A stretch of 64,000 bases of DNA, taken from contig ML681992.1 of the NCBI GenBank assembly GCA_007922195.1, forward strand, positions 40,556,406-40,620,405, read 5' to 3'. The translations under genes were made by a program, and so were the position numbers. The stretch's first letter is position 1; each line of letters begins with the position of its first letter. Under the pieces are notes generated by a model, which worked only from the letters and a program-made list of their open reading frames with translations, was not told the origin of the DNA and searched no databases. This document shows positions 36,577 through 47,548 of the stretch, piece by piece. Origin of the DNA: Podocnemis expansa (taxonomy: Eukaryota; Chordata; Testudines; Podocnemididae).

Positions 36577-37207
36577 ATGTATTAGAAACGAGTGATTTAC
36601 CCATTAATCTGATTGGAGAGCCTAATATTCTGTACCTCATACCTCTAATATCTCAAGATTAATATAATTCTGTTCCCTTATAAACTTTTTTTTTTTTTTG
36701 GTCACTTAGGTAATGGTAAAAAGAACTACCTCCCATCTACAACCACATCACTCAGAGTTTGAAACATCCACCCAGATTAAGCTAAAAACTACTGACCTGT
36801 GAGCAGGTGGCCACATACTGCTGAATAAAAATGTAGTGGAATGGCAGTGCAAGAAATGGAACTGAAAGCAGGAGTGACTGTCCTCAGCACACTAAGTTCT
36901 TCAACTTTATTTATTTTTTATGGAAAGCAACTTCATTCTTACTTAATGAAGGTGGCACAGCTAAAGCTATTTTTTCCCTTCCCCCAGTCTATCAAAGCTA
37001 CTGGAGCTTTGCATTGTTCCTCTAATACTAAGTCTCATCTGAAAAGGTGCTTTTTTAAAGGCCAAAATGTTCACAAAGTGCTTCTGGTCTCCTGTTTAAC
37101 CCACTGGTGTCTGTGCAACCTTTTGTTCAGCAGCCAAATACAGTCATGTGCTTTCTAGCATTACGAAAAAGTGTAGCAAGTTTACAGAGAAGCTGCATTT
37201 TATCTAG
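36577..37207. other. Intronic sequence, no feature recognised
   Basis: Unmarked ORF at 36841-37158 (105 aa) has no recognised domain. Nothing else seen. Confidence 0.5.
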
Positions 37208-37345
37208 GTATCAAAAGGGTAGCAGTGCTAGTCTAGTTCAGAAAAAAAAAAAAAAAAAGGAGCCCTGTGTCACTTTAAAAGACTAACAAATTTATTTATC
37301 GCATGAGCTTTTGTGGGAGAAAATCCCACTTCGTCAGACACTTGA
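37208..37345 (-). mobile_element. Penelope-like element tail fragment
   Basis: The reverse complement reads CTGACGAAGTGGGATTTTCT, CCCACAAAAGCTCATGC, AATTTGTTAGTCTTTTAAAG, a poly(T) run and CTGAACTAGACTAGCACTGC. This is the same order as the tail at 40600-40745. Confidence 0.85.
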
Positions 37346-37424
37346 AACAGAACTCCCTGTTTGTTTTGCATACGTATATTAGGCTTTGTTATTACATACA
37401 ACTGATGAAAAAATATTTTGAACC

Positions 37425-37485
37425 AAAACAAACAAGGGGCCTCCTGGCACTTTTAAAGACTAACAAATTCATTTTTGTTTTTGAG
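37425..37485 (-). mobile_element. Second short Penelope tail fragment
   Basis: The reverse complement contains AATTTGTTAGTCTTTAAAAG and TGCCAGGAGGCCCCTTG, matching part of the tail. Confidence 0.7.
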
Positions 37486-37510
37486 GTGAATTTAGCAAGC
37501 TGTCCCGCAT

Positions 37511-37551
37511 GGTGGTGATGGTGATGATGATGATGACGACGACGACGATGA
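37511..37551. repeat. Trinucleotide microsatellite (GGT/GAT/GAC)n
   Basis: GGTGGTGATGGTGATGATGA then GAC units and GATGAG. The unit changes in steps from GGT/GAT to GAC. Confidence 0.95.
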
Positions 37552-38223
37552 GGGGATATTTTATTTACCTGCACCTGAACCCTTAATTCGTAACGTAGAC
37601 ACTCAATGTAAAACATAGGATAAAACAATTTACGAGAAATTAAACAAACACATAAAGCCAAGTCAACTGTTTCCATCTTCAGAAATCCTCTTATCCTTAC
37701 TAACGCTGAAGACAGACAAAGATGACATACTCCTGTGTCACCATCAAGGGGCCATGGTTACCAGACAGTTCTGTATCCTTCATTTATTGCAGACCGTGCC
37801 AAATCTAGGTTTCCGGTCACCGTGGCAACCAGTTTTAGTACCCTGTTGCCTAGCTGTACTGCAGAAATGTAATAGAGGAGTGCACTCTCTCTACCAAAAG
37901 TTAAATTGCTGACACCTAGCTATGAGCTTATTTTTTCTTCCATATGCAAGCCAACAATAAAATTTTGCTCTGGATTCCAGAATGGACCTTGGCACTGAAA
38001 AAAAAAAAAAAAAAAAAAAAAATAGATGAGGAAAAAATTTTGTTTGAAACAAGAATCAAAAGGATGGTTAAACCATTCTTAAAAGAAAATGTTTATAGAA
38101 AAAGAAAGACTCCCTCATTTTTGCTTATTATATTTCGTTTACTCCCCTTCGGACCCTTCCCCCATGATTTTTCCACATAGTCTCATTCTCCCTCAGCAGG
38201 TGTACCATTCCTTATCCCTAGAC
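37552..38223. other. Intronic sequence with a long A tract
   Basis: A run of A bases spans about 37998-38022. Nothing else recognised. Confidence 0.6.
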
Positions 38224-38431
38224 CAGTGGTTCCCAATATTTTCTCTGCCATGGCACACCTTGCTACCTTTAATTACTTTGAGGCACACCACCATATAGTT
38301 TCCAAATGAACTCATGAATATTCATGAGCCAATCCAGAGCTCTTTCAGTAGTTTTTCAAAAAAATTTCTGGCACACCCGCTCAGGCCTGACAGCACCCAT
38401 GTGTGCCATGGCACATTGGCTGGGAAACACT
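38224..38431. mobile_element. hAT-type miniature element, 208 bp
   Basis: Inverted ends CAGTGGTTCCCAATATTTTC and GGCTGGGAAACACTG, with GCCATGGCACACC / GTGTGCCATGGCAC inside. Flanks CCCTAGAC (38216-38223) and CCCTAGCC (38432-38439) match at 7 of 8. Confidence 0.9.
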
Positions 38432-38581
38432 GCCCTAGCCCACATCCAGCTACCTCATCTGTTCTTTTCCTACCACCATTAGCACTGTTGGAGTCATTCT
38501 TTTTTCTCTGTTCTTATCAGGAAACCTTCCCTCTCCCCAGCTCCCAAGATTCACATTTCTCTCTCAGGCTTCTCTGGCTAT

Positions 38582-40060
38582 GTGGACTCCCTCCTCAGAC
38601 CCTATGTCATCAACATCCCTAGCTATCTTCAGAATACCACAGATTTCCTAAGGAAAATCCAATCCGTCGGTGAGCTTCCTGAAAACACCATCCTGGCCAC
38701 TATGGATGGAGAAGCTCTTTTCACTAACATCCCACACAAGGATGGACTACAAGCTATTAGAAGAACCATTCAAAATGATGCCACAGCACAGCTTGTGACT
38801 GAACTTTGTGACTTTGTGCTCACCCACAACCATTTCAGATTTGAGGACAGTTTATACCTCCAAGTCAGTGGCACTGCTATGGGTACCCACATGGCCCCAC
38901 AATATGCCAGAATTTTTATGAGTGACTTAGAACAACGTTTCCTCAAGTCTCACCCCAAAATAACTCTTCTCTATTTATCCTATATTGATGACATCTTCAT
39001 CATCTAGACCCATTGCATGGATGCTCTTGAAGATTTCCACAGAGATTTCAACAATTTCCACCCCACAATCAAATTGAGCCTGGAACACTCCACACAGGAG
39101 ATCCACTTTCTGGACACTACAGTACAAATTAGGGATGGACACATCAACACCACTCTATACCGAAAACCTACTGATCAGTATAGTTATCTACATCCCTCGA
39201 GCTTCCATCCTAAACACACCACACAATCCATTGTTTACAGCCAAGACCTAAGATATAACCAAACTTGCTCTGATCCGTCAGACAGAGATAGACATCTTCA
39301 GGATCTCTATCAAGCTTTCTTAAAACTACGGTACCCACCTGGAGAGGTAAAGAAACAGATTGACAGGGCCAGACGGACACCCCGCAGTCAACTACTACAG
39401 GAAAAGTCCAAAAAAGAAAACAATAGAACACCACTGGTCACCACATACAACCCTCAAGTCAGACCTCTACAACAGATCATTAAGGACCTCCAGTCTATTT
39501 TAAAAGATGACCCTTCACTCTCCCTAGCCGTGGGAGACAGACCTCTCCTCACCTACAGACAACCCACAGACCTTAAACAGATGCTCACCAGCAACTACAG
39601 ACCTAACAACAGAACCATTAAAGCAGACACATATTCCCGCAAGAAACCACGCTGCCAACTCTGTCCACATATCTGCACAAAAGACACCATCATAGGACCT
39701 AATCAAGCCAACTACTCCAACAAAGGGTCCTTCACCTGGTCATCCACTAATGTGATTTATGCCATCATGTTCCAGAAATACCCCCATGCCTTATACATTG
39801 GACAAACAGGACAGCCTCTATGCAGAAGACTAAATGCCCGTAAAACTGATATCAGAAATCATAACACAAAAAAAAAACCAGTTGCTGAGCACGTCCATCT
39901 TCCTAATTACTCCATTGATGATTTTTTACCAATAATCATCAAGAAAATCAATGGGACATCAAGACATCAAAGAGAAACAGCTGAAATCGAATTAATATGC
40001 AGATTAGATTGTGTGAAAAGCAGGGCTGAATTGGGACTATGGATTATTTTCACATTATAA
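38582..40060 (+). pseudogene. Penelope-like element 1 RT-endonuclease ORF, one internal stop
   Basis: One frame from 38582 to 40060 is interrupted only by TAG at 39005-39007, just after the catalytic YIDDIF. RT motifs seen: LATMDGEALFTNIPHKDGL (motif A region), GTAMGTHMAPQYARIFMSD (motif B), YLSYIDDIFII (motif C). Then come the thumb/linker (FHPTIKLSLEHSTQEIHFLD), a CQLCPHIC zinc-finger-like segment, and GIY-YIG residues VIYAIMFQKYPHALYIGQTG with LCRRLNARK and AEHV. Near 40015 an extra A relative to the copy at 54547 shifts the last residues. Such enzymes nick DNA and prime cDNA at the target. Upstream RT motifs 1-3 are absent, so this copy is defective. Confidence 0.92.
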
Positions 40061-40106
40061 CAGGTAATTTGACTTCACCCTCCCTCTGTATGCCATTTCC
40101 TAACAT

Positions 40107-40506
40107 NNNNNNNNNNNNNNNNNNNNNNNNNNNNNNNNNNNNNNNNNNNNNNNNNNNNNNNNNNNNNNNNNNNNNNNNNNNNNNNNNNNNNNNNNNNNNN
40201 NNNNNNNNNNNNNNNNNNNNNNNNNNNNNNNNNNNNNNNNNNNNNNNNNNNNNNNNNNNNNNNNNNNNNNNNNNNNNNNNNNNNNNNNNNNNNNNNNNNN
40301 NNNNNNNNNNNNNNNNNNNNNNNNNNNNNNNNNNNNNNNNNNNNNNNNNNNNNNNNNNNNNNNNNNNNNNNNNNNNNNNNNNNNNNNNNNNNNNNNNNNN
40401 NNNNNNNNNNNNNNNNNNNNNNNNNNNNNNNNNNNNNNNNNNNNNNNNNNNNNNNNNNNNNNNNNNNNNNNNNNNNNNNNNNNNNNNNNNNNNNNNNNNN
40501 NNNNNN
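40107..40506. other. Assembly gap (400 N)
   Basis: Flanks are CCTAACAT and CATTTGAATGC. In the related copy at 54640-54660 these are contiguous as CCTAACATTTGAATGC, so the gap may be spurious. ORFs crossing it are artefacts. Confidence 0.99.
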
Positions 40507-40621
40507 CATTTGAATGCTTACAAATGCTCTGATTTGGTGTTGCAGTATAACCTGATCCCATGTCTTACATTCCCCTGCATTTATTTTCATCCAATTCTGT
40601 AAGCTCTTCCTCTTCAAAGCG

Positions 40622-40675
40622 TCTGACGAAGTGGGATATTCTCTCACAAAAGCTCTTGCAATAAATAAATCTGTT
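40622..40675 (+). ncRNA. Hammerhead-like ribozyme motif in Penelope tail (probably inactive)
   Basis: GTCTGACGAAGTGGGATATT, then CTCTCACAAAAGCTCTTGC. It has CUGA-N-GA, a GUGGG...CUCAC helix, then AAAA-GC and a short GC-loop-GC element in hammerhead order. Penelope-like elements are known to carry hammerhead ribozymes (family knowledge). Here the G of the conserved GAAA is A, and an extra A follows CUGACGA, so activity is doubtful. Confidence 0.4.
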
Positions 40676-40745
40676 ATTCTTTAAGTGCCACAAGACTCCT
40701 TGCTTTTTTTGCTTTACTAGACCAACACGGCTGCCCCTTTGGGCT

Positions 40746-41213
40746 TTCTCTCTCTGTTATTCACACTCTTACTCCGACTTCTGAAAGAGTCCCCCACCCT
40801 CATGTTGCTTCTTTTCCACATATAGCAGAGGAGCTGCTGCTATTGAATGGTGGGGAGAATGGTTAGAGTGCTCTTTTCTTCCTCCTCCATGCCGTCTCCT
40901 CCGTTATGCTGCTCTGTTTCTTCCATAGCTCACAATGACAGGCCAGCATAGGAATGGGCTCAGGAAGCAGCAGCCACTTTGCCATTAAGTCGAGTGCACA
41001 GAAGTTGAATTGCTGTTCCCTCAACCAGTCAATGAACACAAATTGGGGCAAGACAAAAAGTTTAAAAAGTCCCACAGTGACCTGCTTTGGCTCTGGGAAC
41101 AGATGATGGCCTGCATAAAACACCTGCCAATTGTTTACAGCCTTACAGTTACAAAGAATTTGACATGCACTTTTGCCTTACTAAATGACAGTTCAAATTC
41201 ACAGGGATACTTA
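40746..41213 (+). repeat. Duplicated segment, copy 1 (flank of Penelope element 1)
   Basis: From GAAAGAGTCCCCCACCCTCA (40782) to TCAAATTCACAGGGATACT (41213) the sequence is nearly identical to 54786-55213, with scattered substitutions and small indels. It follows the Penelope tail here. Beyond 41213 the two copies diverge abruptly. Confidence 0.9.
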
Positions 41214-43574
41214 ATGGGTTCCAAAACTGGTGACCATGTGGACAGAGGCTAAGTGCCAATGCTGACCCTGCTCAGAGATCAGCTTTCCATTAGACACTAA
41301 CTCTGCCCATGTCTATAACATTAAGAAGACTTTTTGTTTAACCCATTTAAAAACCTCTTAGCATTTTCACTGAATATTATAAAACGAAACTAAGTTAGCT
41401 TCCTTTATGGAATCACTAAATGATCCACAAAAGTGGATTTCCAGCTGCTATAGGGTGACTCTCCAAGAAACTCCAATAACTTCTGCATAATGTAACTGTA
41501 AAAGCTACATTTTCTTTTATGAGTGCTACATTGCTGGGCAATACAAATGTGACAATTACAAACTACGCTAACTTCTGTGGCTAGACTGAAAGAGCTGCTG
41601 TGAAATATAGCTGGGGTAAATTAATCTCAGCAGTGAACATGAATTTGTTTTCCAAATTAAAAGGAATACTTACAGCTAAAAATGAATTAAAGTAAAAACA
41701 ACAAAAGTAACCCCTTTGGGACAAAAGAAATAATATTCTGAATCACATGAAATTTTAAAAAGAAAAATAAAACTCTTCTTTTAACTCTAAAGAACATCTA
41801 TGTTTGCTTCTGTTTCTTTGATTTGATTCAGCTCATAGTAAAGGTCAATGAACATTTGAACAAATATTGCTAAATACTGTACTTGACGGATAAAAAGAAA
41901 CATGAGAGTTTGGCTTTCACGCATACAATACATCATACAATGATCTCACCAATGTTACACCAGCTGGGGACCAGCAAACCACATTTACCAAATAAGGGAA
42001 GTTGCTTCATTCCTTAAATTGTTTTCCCAGTTAGCTCATTCTGCTTTTCCTATGATTTATGCAGTAATTGCAGAGGTCATATTTTCAACTCAGATGGAGT
42101 AAATCATCAGGCTACCCAATGCAAAGCTGGATTTGTCTGGTCTCTGGAGAGAACTCCATTTTACTTAAACGGAGTGTGCACAGAAAAGGAAGAACTAAAA
42201 TATGTGCAATAATAATAGAAGAACAAGTCACATAAATAATCGACAAGAGCAGTAAGTGATGTAGATTGTGTACTCTTGGTTTGGTCACAGACACTAATAA
42301 ATAATTTATTTCAAAGATCCGTAGGGAAAGTTTTTGGTTTTGGTTGAGTGCCTCATAATTTTTAAAGATCTTACAAAGGATTATTCTTTATTATGAGATA
42401 TTCTTGTGATACACTAAAAACACTTGAACTGTACTCCTTTATGATGACACTGAATACAAAGTACAGAGGTACAGCTTTGTACTGTATACTGGGTACACTT
42501 TACCCTCTGTAACTTTACCATTTTGTGCAATTGTGCTGCCACAATTCCGTCAGAAATCCTCAACCTAATTCTTATTTTTAATTCTGTGGGTTTATATCTT
42601 CTTTAAGACATGCATGCGGTTCTCGCTGATGTTAAAGACAGAAATCTAAAAAGAAAGAAGCAACCCCAAATACTCTAAACTCCTCCCCAAACCTCTTCTG
42701 TCCCCACTGAATCCTCACAAAAGCTCACTTAGTAACGCCACCCATTCCATACCTGCTAACAATGCTCACATCTTCTTCAGCAAGGTTTATACTTTAAGCT
42801 TAACAAGAGCAAAACAATTCATATTAAAAAGGTTTGATAAAGAAAATGGCACAATACTAACAACATGTTTTTAGAAGAAGGTAGGAGCACAAACCAGGTA
42901 ACTTGGGACTCAAAGACTTATTAAATGTTTTCACATCCAGCTACTTGAATTGTACTCACATGAAAACTAGGTGCACAATTCCATGCATCTTTGCATGCAT
43001 AATTTTTCTTTAAAAAAATTAAGCAAAACTGACCTTAAATATATTGCTTTTTTGATTCTCCTGTACTGAAGTTCATACACAGCATGAGTCACCATAGTAT
43101 CTGTGCACCTAGCAACAATGCATTAAGGAAGGAGACTAACCTCTGTCATTTGTGGTTTGTTCTCCTTACCACCCTCTCTGCATGTGCATTTTACTGTGTT
43201 CTTTGGTAGGGCTGTTTGTTTTAGGGTCTGGATCATTTTTCTATTTATTTGGTTAAATGTACACGTTGCCGTGAGTTTATGTCAAAGGAAGCAAGTGCAA
43301 AGAAGTAGACTTTGCCTGTTTGAGGGCAAGGAAGGATTAATCAGCCGGCAAGCAGAGAGGGGCATAAAGGGGAGAGCAGGCTGTAGGGCTGGAAGGGTCT
43401 CCTGCTCCAGCCCCGCTCTGGCTGGTCTGCCCCCAGGGATGGGGCCGACTGGCATGTGGCACAGCCTCTGGTGTAGCTCCCTGATACGTGGGATCTGGAA
43501 GACCACACCAAGTCAGCACCGCATGCCACCCAGCCACGCCCCCACCGGGCAGAACGAACAGGCACAGCAGGTTA
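41214..43574. other. Intronic sequence, one GC-rich block
   Basis: 43330-43570 is GC-rich (CCCCAGGGATGGGGCCGACT and similar) with ORFs in several frames, none with a recognised domain. It may be an LTR or SINE-related repeat. The rest is AT-rich with no recognised feature. Confidence 0.45.
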
Positions 43575-43665
43575 GCTCGGTAAGCGGGATTTTCTCCTAC
43601 AAAAGTTAATGCAATAAATAAATTTGTTAGTCTTCAAGTGTCCCAGGACTCCTCATTTGTTCCTC
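43575..43665 (+). mobile_element. Penelope-like element tail fragment
   Basis: AAGCGGGATTTTCTCCTACA, AATAAATTTGTTAGTCTTC and CCCAGGACTCCTCATTTG follow the tail order. The 5' side, including most of the hammerhead-like core, is missing. Confidence 0.8.
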
Positions 43666-43914
43666 TGTCAGTGTACTCCAGGGCTCAGGTTTTTCATAGC
43701 TTTATTACTATTTATTTATTTATTTGCACTTCATAGATTCTTGCTAGCTGTTCAAGGGCTTAAAAAAAAACAAAAAAAACCCAGACCATTAAGTTCAATT
43801 AACTATCATCTCTCTGCTGCTCTCACTCATTTCAGTGCCTGTCGCAATTATTTCATTTCATAGAATTCACCTCCAAATAATTCATATCAGACCCAATCAC
43901 AGCATAGACTATGT

Positions 43915-45617
43915 GAGTGCATCTACGCTCAGTACTAATTTGGAATTAAGGAACCCTAATTCAAAATAACCTACACCCAGGCCATCGGGGCATTTCATTA
44001 AGTCAAATTAAGTATTTTCTTAATTTGAAAAAAGGAACCGCTAATTCAACTTACTAAAGCCTCCTTTTACTTCAAAGTAATTCTTAATTCAAAGTTATTA
44101 ATTTGAAGTAAGTGTATATTAGCTAGGGAGTAGGATTACTTTGAATTAAATGGGCTTCCTGGCTGAGGACAAGGGAGCCCCACCTGGCTCCCTGGCAGAA
44201 GGGAGCTAAGCGTGGCTCCCTTTTGCTGAGGAGCCACACACAGCTCCCACAGCTCCCTTCTCCCTGGACCTGTAGCTCCAGCAACAAGGGGTCCCAGGAG
44301 AGGAGGCACAGTTCCTTTCTGCTGGGAAGCTGCGGTTCCCCAAGAGGAGGAAGCCTCCCATGTTCCCAGGAAGGGGAGTCCTGAAGAAGCAGCCACCAGG
44401 CTTTCTTGTCCACAGAGCGCTCCTGCAAGGGAGCCCCAAGAAGCAGCCGCCAGCTCTCCCCAGACAGGGGAGACTCTGGGGTTTCCGGGGAAGACACCCA
44501 CCAGTGCTCTTTTCCCCAGGCTCCCTAGTCCAGGGAGCTGCTGGTGGATGTCTTCACTGTTGCTCCTTGGACAGGGGAGCCCCACAGGTTCTCCTGTCCT
44601 GGAAGTGCAAGGGAAGACAGCCGCCAGCACTCCCTGGACAGAGGATTCCCTGGCTCGTGGTTTGCCTTCTCCACCAGTCAGCAGGGATTCCCCGCGGCGT
44701 GCCTTCCCCACCAGCCTGCGGGGCACCCAGAGTAGACTCCTGCCCTGGACGTTTGCAAGTGGCCAGGGGCACCCAGAGCCAGCTCTTGCAAGTGGACAGG
44801 GCAGAAGTCAGATACCAGCCCCTGCAGCCTGTGGAAAGGGGCAGAGAGCCCGATCTGGCCCACAGCCCCTTGCTGCAGGCTGTGGGGGCTAGGAGCTGGC
44901 TAGGAGCCTGATCTTGCTCCCAGCTGCTTGTGCTGTGGTCAGGCAGCTGGGAGCCTGGTTAATTTCACAGACTACCAGCCTGTGAAACTGACCAGGCTCC
45001 GTGCTGTTTGCACAGTGGCACAAGCAGCTCAGAGCCAGATCAGGTTGCCAGCTGGCTCTTGGCTCCTTCAGCCTGTGGTAAGGTGCTGGGGGCTGGATCA
45101 GTATGCTGGCTGGTGGGGAAGGCGCCCGGCAAGGGATCCCTGCCCCCTGCGAGTGCCAGCAGCTGTCTTCACTGGTGATCCCTGGAGAGGGGAACCTCTG
45201 CGACTCCTCTGTGTGGGAAGCATCGGGGAAGACAGCAGCAAGCAGCTCTCAAGATGGGAGCTCCGGTGAAGAGAGCACCAGTGGCTCTCTTCCCCAGAGC
45301 CCTGGAGTCTCCCTTCTCCCAGGGAACCCCTCCTTGCTGGGAAGCCGCAGTCCGTGGCTCCCTGCTTGATGGGGAGCCAGGGTTCCCCTTCTCCCCAGGA
45401 GCTCAGGCTCCCCTAGCCCAGGAACTGTGGCTCTCCCAGTTCAAGTTAGAGAGTCTAATGCTGACTCTCTAACTTGAATTATAAACCCTACTCTAATTGG
45501 AACTCAAAGTCTAGTGAAGACTCTCTAGTTCGAATTAACAGCTTCAACTTAAAATCTAAGTAGTTATTTCAAATTAACTAATCCAAAATAACTTTCTAAC
45601 TGTAGATAGACATAGCC
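43915..45617. mobile_element. 1.7-kb non-autonomous transposon with GGCTATGTCTA-type ends
   Basis: Flanked by TGT on both sides (43912-43914, 45618-45620). The right end, read inward, is GGCTATGTCTATCTACAG. The left end GAGTGCATCTACGCTCAG is a diverged partner. Both sub-terminal zones (43930-44150 and 45430-45610) consist of TTAATTCGAA/TTGAATTA words. The core 44150-45430 is GC-rich, with repeated GGGAGCC, CCCAGGAG and GAAGACA.CCACCAG words in both orientations (for example 44490-44550). ORFs up to 196 aa in the core are low-complexity and on both strands; I find no transposase. Confidence 0.75.
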
Positions 45618-45789
45618 TGTGGGTGGTCTGCATCATCCAGCACTGAAGCTGACAGTTGAACAGAAATAGAAGAAGAAAAAACAAATATTTTCTTTTGTAT
45701 ATTTCTAAAACAATCAAGTAGCAGAGATCTCATCAGATGTCTGAGACTAACGTGTTAACCTTGGAGTCTAATGGTCTAGAAGAGAGGTA

Positions 45790-46005
45790 ACAAGGTCTAA
45801 TGAATTAGGTACAGGACTGAGTTGGAAGATCTGGATTCTAGTGCACGCTCAGCCACTAAGTCTTTAAGTGGCTTTGGTAAGTCTCTTGACGTCTGCATGT
45901 CCCTTTTCCCTCAGTTAGAAAATGGGGCCAAATACCAATGCAGCACAGGTGCTATAAGAATTAAGTAATGTTTGTAAACAGTTTTGATTAGGTAGAGCCC
46001 TAAAT
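45790..46005 (+). repeat. MIR SINE
   Basis: AGGTACAGGACTGAGTTGGAAG, CTGGATTCTAGTGC, CTCAGCCACTAAG, TTAGAAAATGGGGCCAAATAC and AGAATTAAGTAATG follow the MIR consensus in order. Confidence 0.8.
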
Positions 46006-47476
46006 AAAGTGATTAGTTCTATTGCTAAAGGTAACAACAAAATGGAGTGAGAAATCTCCAAAGGAGGAAGTAATAAGTGTCTAGAGAGTCGTGTTTTGCA
46101 TACATCTAAAGGGAACAAGGTGTGCTTCACATTGCTCTGCGATGGCCTCTGTATCCTGACTAAGGAGCCATGTTATTGACTCTGGATAGAGTTCTGTTCA
46201 GCCTCTCTAGACAAAAGGTCTGTCAACAACATAGTGAGTCCCTACAGAAAAGGCAATCACGTCCCTAAAGCTGTTATTACAAAATTAAATAGCAACAGAA
46301 AGAATCAAACAATTTCTGAGCAAGTAGGAATGAGAACATCTATTTAAAAAAAAGAAAAAAGAAAAAAAAAGCATTTTCAGAAGGGATTAAACTATTACCC
46401 ACAGAGCAGTTAAAAACAAATTCCCACGTTCTGCATCTACGTAGCAGGATGTAGGTGGGGTGAGGAAAGCATACAGCTGTCTACAAAAAAACATATCAAA
46501 TATGAGAGAAGAAAACATCCTTTTTGTCCACAGAAGTTTGACCACAAGTTTGCAGCAGGAATTTGCTCTGAATATGTATTTAGTTCCTGTGTAGGGAATT
46601 TTCCATCTCTCCACTTACACACTCAAAGAAACAGCACAGAAAACACTCAGACATTATCACTTACATTCTCCATTTCTCCTATTACCATATATATTTTCTC
46701 CTCATGTGACTGTGCTCTGATACAAAAAGAGCACAAGCCCTGTTAACTATTTGATAGACTTATCACTTTATGCTGTTTACAGAAGAACTGAACAAAACCA
46801 GAAAGTTTCCTTAAAACCAAAAAAACCCTAATTATATATATTTCTGTATTTGTGGAAAGAGGGAGGAGGGATTTTGGGTTTACTTAGGAGGAATTAAGAT
46901 AAATGGAAGGAAAAATGAAGGGACGGGAGTAGGGAAATGGAGAGGGGTGGAGAGTGACACGTGTGGAGAGAGGCGGAGATGAACAGACTGTGAGGGAGGG
47001 GACTGGACTAAACAGCCAACAAGCCTAAGGCAAAATGGTAAAAAAAAGTTCTCTAAGTTCTTGTTCCCATTAGTCCTTCAGTTACTACAACAGGAACAAT
47101 GGAGATGTTCACAAGACATGTTAGAGTGACTCCAAAGAAGTCAAAAGTGAGAGACAGTGTAACTATTTGTTGTTTACTTTTTTGTTTTACATGTGGGACT
47201 GAATTAAACACAAATACCAGAAAATATAGACAGCTAAAGATATGGAAGATTTGCTGCAACAACAAACGTTTTTGTAAGTGTTATATACCAAACTTTCAAA
47301 AGTCACTTCTAAAATGTTCCACTCCTCTGAAACAGAGAGCTAAGTCTAATTTACGAACATACAAACTCAATGAGAACAACAGTATCATTACTTTAATATA
47401 TTTATAATCTAATAAGCAACAGCATGAATGTCAGGCAGACGTAAAATAAGTAAGAATTGGTTCCCAAACAACTTAC
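46006..47476. other. Intron downstream of the exon, no feature recognised
   Basis: AT-rich. A G/A-rich stretch lies at 46855-47000. No repeat family or second exon recognised. Confidence 0.5.
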
Positions 47477-47548
47477 TTTTGCTGCCCCTATTTGTTCCTT
47501 ACGAAACTTTTCCAAAGGTGCTATTAATACATCATTAGCATTCTGGAT
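47477..47548 (-). CDS. ARHGAP42: Internal coding exon of a GRAF-family RhoGAP (BAR domain), probably ARHGAP42
   Basis: Read on the minus strand, a pyrimidine-rich tract ending TTTGCTATTTCAG (acceptor AG at 47549-47550) is followed by 72 open bases and a strong donor GTAAGT (47471-47476). The exon is exactly 24 codons, phase 0 at both ends, and includes [20 protein letters not shown]. From memory of the family this matches the N-terminal BAR domain of GRAF proteins. The residues [11 protein letters not shown] fit ARHGAP42 (GRAF3) better than ARHGAP26 or ARHGAP10, at roughly residues 105-130. These proteins are membrane-curvature-binding GTPase-activating proteins for Rho-family GTPases; ARHGAP42 acts on RhoA in smooth muscle. 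I found no neighbouring exon in the window, so the flanking introns are long: over 47 kb downstream and over 16 kb upstream if none was missed. The exon itself is secure; the paralogue is less so. Confidence 0.82.

Larger units (their letters stand above)
38565..40745 (+). mobile_element. Penelope-like element 1, 5'-truncated (RT plus GIY-YIG plus tail)
   Basis: Coding from GYVDSLLRPYVINIPSYLQ to the GIY-YIG end is followed by a 3' UTR and a tail with CTGACGAAGTGGGATATTCT and TGCCACAAGACTCCTTGC, ending in ACCAACACGGCTGCCCCTTT. The N-terminal part of RT is missing. The 400-N gap at 40107-40506 interrupts the 3' UTR, and other copies suggest little or nothing is missing there. Confidence 0.9.

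Noticed and set aside
40039..40647. Long ORFs on both strands around 40.1-40.6 kb
   Set aside because: They exist only because the 400 N bases contain no stop codons.
44136..44726. 196-aa ORF on the minus strand and several overlapping ORFs on both strands
   Set aside because: Low-complexity products from the GC-rich core of a non-autonomous transposon, with equal openness on both strands and no domain.
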